Origin: Lineus longissimus
Taxonomy: Eukaryota > Nemertea > Pilidiophora > Heteronemertea > Lineidae
DNA length: 64,000 nucleotides
Reading direction: 5' to 3'
NCBI RefSeq assembly: GCF_910592395.1
Contig: NC_088311.1
Location: 7,630,501 to 7,694,500 of the forward strand
The translations under genes were made by a program, and so were the position numbers. Positions 39,001 to 50,745 of the stretch are shown here, in pieces (position 1 is the first letter of the stretch; each line of letters opens with the position of its first letter). A model generated the notes under the pieces. The model searched no databases. It worked only from the letters and a program-made list of their open reading frames with translations, and was not told where the DNA came from.

Positions 39001-42000
39001 ATACATGTTTTTCTGGCTTACTTGAATTGAACCTAAATCACTATGAGTCAAGCAGCAATCAGACCTAACCACTCTCTGGGCGATAAACGCCGGAGATTTT
39101 ATGGGTCCGGAAGTCTGACCCCCTCGTAATGGCTCCCCTAGTAACCAAGTGTCTCACACCAGATTCTCATTCCACTCATGCAAGTTTTTTGATTTACGTT
39201 CCATTGTCCATGTCCGCTACCACTTGGCACCAGAGACTTGTCGTTTCTATCTCTCTAATTCCTTTCGTGACCATTGATGAATCATTATATTAATCCTAAG
39301 CAATAACCGGCCTGTTCCAGGATCATTAGAGCTGTTTTAAAGATGTTACAAGGGTTATGTTCTTAATGCGATCGGGGTCTCTAAAGATGACAAGATGCAC
39401 CGCATCCCATTCCATGTCATCATCTCATTTCGCATGATAGGCAGACAGCCAAGAATCTGTTTCGTAACTTCCGTGACGGGTCAGGGAAAAGCAAACATTT
39501 ACTCATGATTGGTCACAAATCCAGGAGTGGTCCTTTAACTGAACAAGCAATTCAACTTTAGTGGAGTGTTGCCTAAATCCATATCTCATGTGAATAATGG
39601 ATGTACAAACCCAAGGGTTAATGAGTGAATTCTAACAATGATGGATGTTTGACATAGTTTTACGCTACATTAAATTTGTAATGAGAATAGAATGTCAGTT
39701 TCAAGGTCAAAATAGTAACCAACCGAGCCAGATGGATGCTGATGTTCGCTGCTGGCATTAAAATCTATCTCGGCATGAATAAAACATTAGAATCTTTAAA
39801 CCCGAGGAGTTCCACCCTTTGCACTAGCGACGAGGCAGCTCAATATCAATCTTACGGCCTGAAACTAGGGTTACAGAATACAGATATGTTTTAGAGCTGT
39901 TTGTTCAAGAAATTACTCCTGCTCTGGATCAACAACAAAATCCTCATCACATTAATTTCAATTCATCATAAATCAGACTGAGAAAATGCCAGAGATGTAC
40001 GTACCAAAGATTTATACTTCTATATACATTCGACATTAGCTTAAGCAGAGCACTAGCTGTTTGGGAAAAATTAGTCCAATATGAGATTTATGGTGTGATA
40101 GAGCGTTATAATATCCACTTGGACACTTAACTGTCATTATGGTCTGGGTAATCAAATCAAAAGTACTTTGTTAGTTAATATTTCAGCCATTATTTCATAA
40201 GCACTAAGTATAACCAGCTCGATATGATAGTGAAAGCTATTCAATCTTTGTTTCCAGTTATCAACTTATATGTATTTGTCTGCACAGGCCAACGACCTCT
40301 GTATGAGCAAACCTTCCATAATGTGGTTATAGCAACAGAAGCCGAGTGTTGGAGATGTTAGATAAAGTCAATTTGATGTTAGACAGAAGCTGAGCAACAA
40401 TCTGACGAATCGACAGACCTGCTCCTGTCGGTGTGACAAGGAACTAAAATTTCTCATCCATGTTTTCTCAACCATTGCATATTCCAACCTAACAAACCAT
40501 CCATCCCGGATCCCGTAAATAACAAGAAAGCATCCATTGAGACTTCAGTGATATCATTTTATGCCAACTTCTTTGCCAACCATCCTTTCATATATATTTC
40601 CTCGGTTGGTTAGATTGGACCAGTTGTTACCCATGCGCTAAGGTTGGCCATTGCTCAAGCAACGTGATTAAAGTATTGGCCATGAAGAACGCAAGGTGGC
40701 TATAAACTAACCCTTAATGGTTTTGGGATCAATTATTTATGTGAACTAAAATAGCAGCTCGTGATTGTTGACAGCAGCCAAGGGTGTTAATGCTCTCATC
40801 GCCAGTGCATTTAAATCTTGCTTTATGATAAAGTTGGAAGGAAATATGATAGGGAACTTTTTGAATCTCAGATTGTTATGTGTATCAACCTATTCTAAGC
40901 ACATCCAGAGTCTTCTATCAAAATGTACAGCGACTACGAGAGGCTCTGGAATGATTCGATTGAGCCAATCGATTGCATAATGCCAAGCCAATCACAGAAC
41001 ATGAGTTCATAGGTGAACACAATCCAAACGAACCAATAATCACTGGTTTGGAATACTGAAGCTGTGGCTCATTCCTCTGACAAGAAAGGGACGGCAAAGG
41101 CAATTTAAGATATCGTTCCAAGTCACCATTGCTCATTCTATTTTTGACAGGTCATCACGAAAGTCATTTCTTTTTGCAAAAGTTCAGAGTCATATTCTGG
41201 ATAAAAAGAACTTTGGTTTGGAATCTGAATAGTAATTTATTTTAGAATTTGGAGTCAAACCATAACAAAGGTCCTAAAGTTATAACATTGTGCATTATTA
41301 TCCTTTAATGTTGAATTTGAATGAGATTGTTGCAGTTTCGAATAACCTTTTGTATTCTAATGTGGCATTGAAAACTATTTGAGACAAGTTGTCCAAAGAC
41401 TTTTTTCAATGCTGACTCACATATTGATTTTTTGCTTGGTTAAATTTCATTATCTTTTGTTGAGTGTTTGACTTTTTAAAGTCTGAGGTTTCAAATTGGA
41501 ACACACAATGACAAAAGAACACAACAACGGAGGTCAGAATCATTTTTCTGTCACTTTTTATTTCATGTTGATACGACGACATCAGTGCATTTTTGTTGCA
41601 AAACACATTTTTCAATTTGCAGTCAAAGTTTTCTTTCTTTGTTTATCTGTTTTCACTTCTCAGTTTGTTTGAACTTTGAAAGAAAGTAATAGAAGGAAAT
41701 AATAGGACATTTTCTCAGCAGACGTTGTGGGTTGTCTAATCCAGCAGACGACAAAGTCAGACATCAGTAACCATTATTTTCAAGACAAATGAACTCATTT
41801 ATTTTTTCACCATCCATTATAAGATTATCAAATGCAAGAGTAGCATGCAACTTGTATCAAATGGGTGGGGCAGGGACACAAAGGAGCCAGCTGAGTGCAG
41901 AATGAGTAACATGGAGCCGATTTTTCCCGAGGCCTTTTTCGAACAATAGCAAGTCCCCAAGGCACATTTCTTGGCATCCAGCTCCAGCACGAGGCCTGGC

Positions 42001-45000
42001 CTCCGGGGTCAGGTTTGATAGGAGCAGACGACTGTAAGTGGCCATCAAAAATGATCGAATCATGCCCGACTGAATGAAAATAAATGGTGCAGAATTCTTG
42101 AGTCGATTCCCTGCAGCCGTTGTATGAAATTAGGAATTTAAAAAATCTCGCAAAATTCTCAGATTTCAGTCTTTCATTTCTTTGTCTAAACGCAGATGAC
42201 GGCATTATTAATGTTGGGACACAATGAGATTTGTAACTATAACAGAGCAAAACAATCACGCTACATGCACCTAAAAAAGAAACAGGCAAATGAAATTCAG
42301 ATCAATGTTCGAATTCTAGATACATGTGTACCTGTATAAAGTTTGAAATAGAATCACAGAAACCAACACTGACTGTACTTATTGATGGAAAAGTGATGCA
42401 AACAATGACAATTAAACAATACCAGCCAGAAATAGTGCACACACCTGACATCTAATTTTTCTACCACAATGCACCACTTGCGGTGCTTCATAAGCCAGGA
42501 TTATGCTTTAATTCATATGGATTCTCAAGTCAAAAAATAGTGCAGAGCGCGCAGCAAATGTAGCCAGTGTTTTATCATTTCTACCTCGATAATGATACCC
42601 CATGCTGGGCCTTGTGCCGATGACAATAGCGGCCGAAATATTGCACCAAGTGAACTGGCAGTTGATACAAAACTGCATTGAACAGCTCAGGTTGCTGCAT
42701 GATGGTTGATGTAGATTCTTATTCCGATCGATTCGATATTATATCAAAATACGGCATCATTATCTAATGCGCGGGCAATGCAGCAATGAAACTTGAGCCA
42801 CACGATAGTGTTACTTGGCGTAAATATGAAATCAAAATCGCCAGGAATCTGGCTGAATTTTGACAAGTGGCGTCAACTGAAAAGTGCAGCAGTATGCACT
42901 TAGCCTAAAACTCCACTAACATCAGTACAGATCCCAATGAGATCAACTAGGTTAAAGTCGCAGACGTAGAGGGTCAACTGCAATCTTAATTTCCGAGTGG
43001 CTGGTCAGCACGGAAGCTCACCCTTGGCAGTCATGTCATTGATTGAGGAGGGAAGTCAGACGCATTTGACTTTGACGTCTCCATTGTGTCACCTAGAGAT
43101 GGCCGCCAACGATAAATATCGGGGATGCTATGGTGGACCATGACCAGAAGAATCTCCAAAGAAAAAAGGTTTTTTAAAAACGTTATTCTAGTGAACAGAT
43201 AGGTAAGCAGGTTGTCCAAATAGGTGATATGGTTTTCTCTTTCCCCTTTTATAAGTAAAGTAGGTTACATAGTAACCACGAAACCAGGAGGTCACACTGG
43301 ATATAAGAGAGATTCCAGTGGACAGTATTCAAATAAGGGAATTCGATATAGCATCGCGGCACGCAAGGTCAAAAGCAAACTACCCTCGCTTCCTTTGTGC
43401 AAGGTAACACTTCGAAGTGTCGGAATTAATAATCGTGCAAGAGAATGTTGAATTAAACATGGGAATGGCGTCAATATTAAAACCGAGATGCCATGTTTGA
43501 TTTATGAACCGATTGCGCGAGATGCACATTTAATAACGTACAAAGACCTGGTGGCCGCAATGACCAACGATAATGTCCCTTTGTCATATTACGTGCATGA
43601 GTAAACCCCTTTCATCGCAGCCTCTGTTTCAACTCTTTTGAGATGATATATGAATCCTAATTAGAAACTCTCGTTAAGACAATGATGGATATTGTCGATT
43701 TCGCATCAATTCTGACAGTGAACGACCGTCATGTGTATGAGTGAATCTGACAGATTGATGCACTGCAACTGCCAATAAACTAATGTTCATAACAGTCAAA
43801 GCACTGATCATCATTAGTACCCAAAGGGCACAATGTTTGGCTAGACTTCACAAGAGAGGCATATGTATCCAAGAAGCTGTCCACTCAAACCAAATATAAT
43901 TAGCCTGATCGTCAGTCCACCGCGACAAAGGCAATTCGATCCTGGCTGCAGTGGTGGACCAAAACCAATGAAGAGCCAACAAATCCTTTTCCTAATTAGC
44001 CATTTTTTTCCTCTTTGATTTTTTAACATTGCTACTTTTTTGGCGTCTGCTTTGAAATCGACCAGGAGTGAGTCATTCAATACACTCGGCACAGGGTCAG
44101 AAAGCAAAAAGAGACAATGGATTAACGATGAAACGAGCCTGAAGAACTCAAGGGTAATTGAACTTTGAAGATGGCATTGTCTTGGCACTTCAAAGCAGTG
44201 TTTTGCCTCACAATTGCATTGACTAACTTACGAGGTAAACTGGTGCTTTTTTCTGCCAGCGAGAGTGATCAGTATTTTCCTGTAGTTTAACCATTTGCGA
44301 CCCCATATCCTCAGTTTCATTCAAAGTTGCAGCCTTTAGACATGGATTGCTTGCTCAAGCCCTGATCAGTAGAGGAAGTGAGGGACGTTCCAAAGATACT
44401 GACAGCCTTTCAATCAATCATTTCTTAGTAAGGAGCTAGGACAAATTGGGTATCAGCCCTTTGCTTGACCCCCTCAAAGGGCTTAAGACAAAGGCAGGAA
44501 ATTACAGCAGGGCGACCTAATCTCCGAAGGCGAATTGAGACCCTTTTGGGAGTACCACTTCCTCAAATAGACTTAAGGTCTTCTTTGGTGTTACATTGTG
44601 TGAAACAATATCATCAGAAAGATTCGTTCGGTCTTTCGTTACAAAGCTAATACAATTGTGGTTACCCTGAGAACACAGGTTAACAAATTACATGAGCAGC
44701 GTCAAACAAATTACTGAGAAGTGTGATGTCCACCTTCGATATTCCACGGCTCATTTTAATTACACCAAAATGGCAGTGTTTGCCAAACGCTGATAAAGAC
44801 AGCATATTAGTGACGGTATGAAAGTGAATATGTTTGCACAGTGGCTGCCTGTGCACTTAATCCGGCATGATTGTCATACGGACAAATAACTTGAACAATG
44901 CTAACCTATCAAGTGTTAGCCTAGATGAATCAAGATTTAAAAAGTCTCACCCTAAGAGTACATGATGATCTTCACCCAGGTGTTTAAGTTACTGCACGAA

Positions 45001-47213
45001 TTCTACTGGAGTTCCAAGTCAGGTTTAGATTGTCTGGCTTTAGTTGTCATTTCCAACTCTATGTGAGCATGGAATCCCCATTATCGCCAAACAATGGATT
45101 TCATTATCAAGTCATTGCAGGCGCTCAGAAGACAACTAATATTATTGGTCGATTGTGGCTAGCTGCTTCCCTGCACCTGAGACTGACAGCGATAGCACTT
45201 GGGGCATCGCCGTCATGTCATTGTTATCCTGAACACACCGCTGCAGCCACTGGGCGAACGGTTGGCGAGAAGCAATGAATTGTGATCAGTCCTGCCCAGA
45301 TACTGCTACTGGTAGGGATTGCATGTTTAGAATTTATAACGAATGGCAATATTTGCAGAATTGCATTACTGCATAGAAATATGATGCAAAGCATTATTTG
45401 TCAGGAAGGAAAATGCAAAGGTATCCACCAGGATCTTCCTTTGGGCAAGATATTGCCACGGGTTGACAACCGGATTATTAGGAATGTTACATCATAGCAT
45501 TGTCATCCTAATTACAGCATTACTGCTTGAGTCAGAGTCATTGGTGATGCGTTTCAATTAAACAACTCAAAAGGAGAACGAAATTCCAACACTTTGATAA
45601 GAAATTGTTGACAACGGTAAAAGGACTTTATAGACAATAGTTAAAGAAGTTGCATGTTCATGCAATTATACTGTCACATTAAGCTTACCTTACCTCTAGT
45701 ACTTTGAAAAGGAGATGGATCTAAACAAGCTACAGACAGGCAGAGTAACCCAACCAAATCCATGCACAGACTATTTTTCCACGCAATTTACTCATTACAC
45801 TAATGGTAAGATCAGTGGAGTGATTACTTCATATCACTTTTCTTGCTGAATCAGCTCATCTCGATCGACATATAAGAGCACAATAGGATACAGCTCAGTT
45901 ACAAAATATGATGAAAGAGTTGCAGACAGGATCAAAGAGATACTAGAAGCCACTCACAGAATTTGACTCCGGAGATTGGCGAGACGGGTCGGGTTGTTCA
46001 AAAGCAAAAAGAATAATCACGAAGAAGTTTTGAATCTGATCACCTCAGACACCAATAAATCTGATCACTCCTGATCGCAGCAGATGACAAAACATCCTGT
46101 TTGAATGGATTTTTATTGTCTGCACATCTATTAGGATCATTGTACTCTTTTCGTGTAATGATGCGACTAGGTGAGTAGTAATTAGTCTTATGAAGCACCA
46201 CTGCGACTTTGATGTCGGATGATGGGCGTTGGTCCAGGAAGCTCCGTCAGGACAACGAGGTGTTATTACTTGTAATATGAAGATACTACTGCAGGCGATG
46301 TTATCTGTTTACAACAATGGAGAGGAAGGGGAAAATCCCCTTTGTTCCAAGCAGAATCTATGCTAGGCTGATATCAGGGGATAAAATGTAAGATTTCACT
46401 TTAAAGTATCATATTTGAGGTTCATTTCATAAACTCGATAAAGTGAGCTTTTTCATGGCATTCAAACTGAAGGATAAAGCCTTTGAGAATCTTTTCTCAA
46501 ACCACTTTTGGAAACTTTCAACTATCATATCGGAACAAAATTGATTCACCAATACTAGTGTTCGCTGGCAAAAAAGCTGTGACAAAATATTGCCTGCTGA
46601 GAGCAAGAATCAAATTTTCATGACTGTACTGGAAATTCATGGATACATCGAGTGCTGACACTCAAATTGTCGAAAAACATGTCTCGTATTGTTGATAGCT
46701 TGCATAGTTAATGGGACCTCTTCGCAGAACAAGAAGGTCTACTTTCGTTTAATAATGGCCTGAATGCAATATTGATAAACTTGTGATGCATGTTCCCTGT
46801 CAGTGAGATACGGTGAGTGCACGATAGCATGACAAAATGCTCTTTGGCTTTGTGAACCAATTTGATCAATGGACATGAACTTGGATGGATGGGGCAGCAT
46901 TAGCTAACAAAATACTCTGTGAATTTTGCCTTTCTTTTGGGTGAGGAATCATGCACGTCTAGAAACTGACATTTGAAAGGAAGTGTGAAATTACGTGAGA
47001 GAAAAAGAGACAAAATGTTGCGTGAATTTTAAAAATTTCATTTTATCTTCAACTGAAGATGACTCACTAACAGTGAATCTTCTCAAATGTGTCATCTCAA
47101 TAATATCCTTGTAATTTATTAATTTGTTTTGATATTACAGAGAGCATCTTGATTCGATGCTGATGACTTTCTTTCCCTCACTTGGTTGTGTTTTATCTGC
47201 TACGTTCCTTCAG
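33063..47213. other. Long stretch without a recognisable gene
   Basis: AT-rich. Items seen: small plus frame 34817-34978 (MATQLPRQYFNPLFWPF...), a candidate exon after TTGTTTTTTTAG near 35096 (KVWILYADIIMSFQYRR..., stop about 35183), a C-rich run near 37840-37870, and a plus frame at 37281-37571 (96 codons, polar, no domain). A minus-strand acceptor near 41080 is followed by an open frame (RNEPQLQYSKPVIIGSFGL...). At 45871-45900 TATAAGAG is followed 26 nt later by a perfect TCAGTT initiator but no clear exon. None can be assigned. Confidence 0.4.
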
Positions 47214-47331
47214 GCTGATCAACAGTGACTTGGCAAAGGAGGGGCAAAAAATCACATCTTATGAAATGCTTAAACACATCAGAGAAAAGAAACGAAACGA
47301 TGTTTTCCCAACTCTCCAGCAGTGCGTGTAA
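47214..47331 (+). pseudogene. Coding fragment resembling the hAT transposase C-terminal dimerisation region
   Basis: After a strong acceptor (TTTATCTGCTACGTTCCTTCAG, ends 47213) the frame reads LINSDLAKEGQKITSYEML then KHIREKKRNDVFPTLQQCV and stops at 47329-47331. The pattern EML-x2-I-x-EKK-x2-DVFP-x-L matches what precedes the ALRI...ERSFSKLK core in hAT-family transposases and domesticated hAT proteins. That core is missing here, so the match breaks after FPTL. This is a strongly protein-like piece and not a full gene. Alternatives are an exon of a host gene with a downstream donor at TGC|GTGTAA. hAT origin is from motif memory only. Confidence 0.35.
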
Positions 47332-47777
47332 TCATTGTTGCTAGCTTAAGGGCAAAATAAGATAAACAGTAGTGGAAAGCGTTAGAGGGAGAAAATAAAG
47401 GCTATAAGGTTGTTTTCGAGATGAAGAGTGTTGCCGTAGGGTGGAAGGAAAGACATATTTTGTAACCAGTTTTTCACCTTAACTATGACTTGCAGATAAG
47501 CGCATCTGAGAATATGTGTCCATTTCTAATGTATGATGGGATGAACTTGGAACAACCAAGCCCATCTTGATACAATATCGGAGAATAGAAAGGTACACAC
47601 ACGGAAGTAAATATGAATATTGCCCATGTGCCTTGGGTCAGTTTGGAGTTAGTCACCATTTGAGAGGTTTCGGCCATTCTGTGACAACACCAGAAATAAT
47701 GGACATCGTCAAGTGGTGTGAAGTGTATGGTCACTTTGCTGACCAAGAGAAGCAGTCGATGACTGTCTGTGATTGGT

Positions 47778-47801
47778 ATGACTGACAGTGACTTCAAGAA
47801 G
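47778..47801 (+). CDS. Candidate short first exon (MTDSDFKK) with consensus donor
   Basis: ATG at 47778 encodes MTDSDFKK and ends at a near-perfect donor AAG|GTAAGTG (GT at 47802). The frame is phase 0 and continues directly into the acceptor-bounded open frame at 47938. An upstream in-frame stop shortly before the ATG fits a start here. A different frame on this strand, 47567-47785, also reaches this point. Confidence 0.3.
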
Positions 47802-47937
47802 GTAAGTGTATGGAAAGAGACAGATACAGAGAGATATAATTGGAAGACCATGGGAAACGAATGCCAAATGAATTGAAATGAATGTTTTAGAGACCAAACA
47901 AATAGTTTCACAGATAGGACTTTTGCTTTGCTTTTAG

Positions 47938-48108
47938 GATGAGCTGGAAATGAGGAAAGCTGAAGGTTCCGGTTGTAAACAATTCAACCACGTCCAACGC
48001 CAGGATTTCCTAGCACCATATATAGTCAAGGAAAGACTGTTTCCGGGATTTCCGGCAATTTCAATCTGGATTTACACTCAAACTTGTCTGATGTTGAGAG
48101 GATTATAA
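47938..48108 (+). CDS. Candidate second exon joined to 47778-47801
   Basis: A strong acceptor (ACTTTTGCTTTGCTTTTAG, ends 47937) is followed in phase 0 by 56 open codons beginning DELEMRKAEGSGCKQFNHV and a TAA at 48106-48108. With the preceding exon it would make a 64-aa protein across a 136-nt intron. No family recognised. The exon might instead end earlier at an internal donor such as GAAG|GTTCCG. Confidence 0.3.
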   Translation, partial: DELEMRKAEGSGCKQFNHVQRQDFLAPYIVKERLFPGFPAISIWIYTQTCLMLRGL

Positions 48109-49555
48109 GCCGACCATGCCATTTATTAAGTAACCTATACTACTGGGTTTTGTAGGAATGCCTGCAAGGATGAAAGAACATGGTAATTTTTTATCCGAAA
48201 AGGTCAACCTCATCTGAATAGCGTGCAGGAAGTGGTACCCAGCCAAACTACCATATTTGGTCAGGACACGTCAGAGTTTGGTTTCAAAAGGACTACCCCA
48301 TATGATGATTTGAAGATGCAGATGTATCAAATGATCAAACACGACTTACCACAAAGGAACTTCAGACACTAAAAGAGATCATAAGAACTTGTGAGAACTT
48401 ACACACAAAGTGTGGTTGTACTTCATTCATACTTTTGATGTGTTTACGCAAGGTTAAGAAAAGTTTGGCTCCTCAAAGAAGGAGACGTTACAACTCTTGT
48501 GATAAACATCATACCATAAAAGGCATGTCTGGCACTTGTAAGCAGAAGCAAAGGTTTATTCTTTACCAATATCCTTTCGTTCAAAATTCAGCTTTCACTT
48601 GTTCCAAAATTAGCTTTCTTTGATTCCAATCTCAGACATGAAGAAAGTTTTTCTCAAAATCTAAAGTAAACTCATCTATTTTTACCAAAAAACCAATACT
48701 GGAGAACTGCTAGGTGAATGAGTCCAATAATTTCCTTTGGCTTACCAAGGGCGAATCATTTGCTGCCCAGTCTCATATTATGGACATGACTCTACAGGAT
48801 GTCTCAACAAAGCAGGTGTCCTGGATATTACACTACAAAGGCTGTAACAGGATAACACAGAAATTGCATTCTTCTCCCTGCAACCCAAATGAATAATCCT
48901 CCTATAACGAGATCAAGTTGCGTTAACCAATTAATTTGCTGCTGAACCAATCAACTCATCTCCTCAGATCATGCAATTATTCATTACGTTATCCATAATG
49001 CATTGTGATGTCCGATTATTAAATTTTTGCGGCAAGAGATGGACTCATCATCTTTGGTTAGGGCAATTTTTCCTCGTAATTGCCTTGTAAGAATGTATAA
49101 CCAATGAAATACACGCTGACCCTGCTGACATCAGAATCTCTCATTGCCATTCCTTTAGTTATGACACAATGCCTTCGTCTTAAGTCATAGAAACCTCACT
49201 ATTTCATTTAGCCTTACCCACACCTAAAGCAGTCAAGTTTCTCCTTCATCATCCATACTTAGCAGTTCATTTTAGCCATTCCCTCAATGCGTTCAGAAAA
49301 AGCTCTTCTCCTTTTTTCCATCTAAAACTATTCATCTGTTGTTCCCAACGGACCAGTCGCAAAACATTAAATAAAACTTTAATGCGAGCCCTCATCCTCA
49401 TTCTTTATTGATTCCAAATAAAACGGATCAACAATGAAAAAATATTCCCGCCAGACTTAAGAAAAAAGCTTAAGGTGGTTTTCATGTTTTTTTGTCTAAA
49501 AAAGTTTATGACTGATGGAATTTGGAATGACTAAGTAATGCTTTTTTGCTGTCAG
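48109..49555. other. No gene recognised
   Basis: AT-rich, possibly intronic if the flanking exon candidates belong to one gene. Short plus frames at 48435-48623 and 48714-48896 show no domain. Confidence 0.4.
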
Positions 49556-49648
49556 GAATCAGAGGCCAGACGTTCTGCTCGGCAAGCGATCAGGATAAGT
49601 TATGTTTGCAGCCAGGGCCCACGGGGTATTCGGGATGCCAACGATGAG
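49556..49648 (+). CDS. Candidate internal exon, 31 codons
   Basis: Acceptor GCTTTTTTGCTGTCAG ends at 49555; donor GAG|GTATTA follows 49648. The phase 0 frame encodes ESEARRSARQAIRISYVCSQ and ends with IRDANDE. A second frame is also open and Cys-containing (RGQTFCSASDQDKLCLQPG). The segment is GC-richer than its flanks. Product not recognised in either frame; the two-frame ambiguity lowers confidence. Confidence 0.25.
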
Positions 49649-50670
49649 GTATTATCACTCTGACAAGAATACTGATGCTAACATTCGCTACGCAAGCTGG
49701 CTACGAGGGGTACATGAGTCACCGAGTACAGATTTGCCATAAATAATTAACATGACCATTGCAAGGGGAGAACACGCAGTGACCAGTTATTAGGTAATCT
49801 CGGTCCACACAAATAAACTGCATTAATGATTGATACCCAAAGGAACAGTCAGTGTATGAATCCATTATTCCCAAAATACAAATTTATGTCAATGTTGAAC
49901 ATTAGTCTAGCCTGGAGGTTACTCTTGGGGAAGTGTTTGAATTTTTTACTCATGTTGGTACTGCTGTGCAATTATAAGTCAGCTTGGATGAGGATCTTGA
50001 CCTAAAAGGAGTGGTTGTATGAACAAAATTGTTTGACGCGTTTTATGTATTCATAGCTATGATTCTTGCTGAGAATTTGGTTTCAAGGCATGAACAAATG
50101 CTTTATGTCCAAACATAACTGCATATATGATTGCATCAGCTGCATTTCCACACCAGGGTTGCTATAACTCCACGCCTTACCACTTAAGGTCACACTACCT
50201 CAAACAGAATCTCTACTGAGCAATCTGGAAAATTATGATGCCATATATCAAGAGACTCAAACAAATTAATTTTAAATTAGATGAAGAATCCTTAGTTTGA
50301 TTGCACCCCAAGGTCCTGCCTGGTTCACCATATCATAACCACTAATGCACCATTAAGCTACCACAGTGTTTGCTTAGCTCTAGCAACACTAATGTCCTTC
50401 CAGAAAATCTTAAACATAAATACGTCACGTCTTTGTCTTTTGCCAAGAACAGATGGAGACATGATACTCTGTGGCTACTATTGGCGACAACTGTAATTAC
50501 CCTACCGTAGCCATAAGAAACCTATCGTGAAGCACGAAAATGTCATCAGTTACCCAGCAACTGAAAATTCTTGCAATAAAACCCATTTCGGCAATAAATT
50601 GAAACTGCAGGTAGATTTGCTTCAACTAATTTCTCAGATAATCATAAAATTTGATTACTGTATTTGATTG
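49649..50670. other. No gene recognised
   Basis: AT-rich sequence with no assignable feature. Confidence 0.45.
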
Positions 50671-50745
50671 TGTGATGCAGTTCGAATCCCCTGACCCCCC
50701 AGCCACAGTAATGAGTTACGTCCCTTGGGGAAGCAGGACAAAGAC
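50671..50745 (+). mobile_element. Possible tRNA-derived SINE relic
   Basis: TGATGCAGTTCGAATCCCC resembles the T-arm / B-box of a tRNA. About 35 bases later comes ACGTCCCTTGGGGAAGCAGGAC, like the GTCCYTTGGGCAAGAC core word of many marine-invertebrate and deuterostome SINEs. The A-box part upstream and the 3' tail are not recognisable, so this is at best a degraded fragment. Confidence 0.3.

Noticed and set aside
39130-39294. About 54-codon plus frame starting MAPLVTKCLTPDS
   Set aside because: Second frame is also open and no splice or domain evidence; consistent with chance in a GC-richer patch.
41828-42289. 153-codon minus-strand open frame
   Set aside because: No recognisable domain or convincing splice context; overlaps a second equally open frame (41857-42063).
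47483-47911. 142-codon minus-strand open frame
   Set aside because: Low-complexity Ser/Phe/Leu-rich shadow opposite a stretch with better splice signals on the plus strand.
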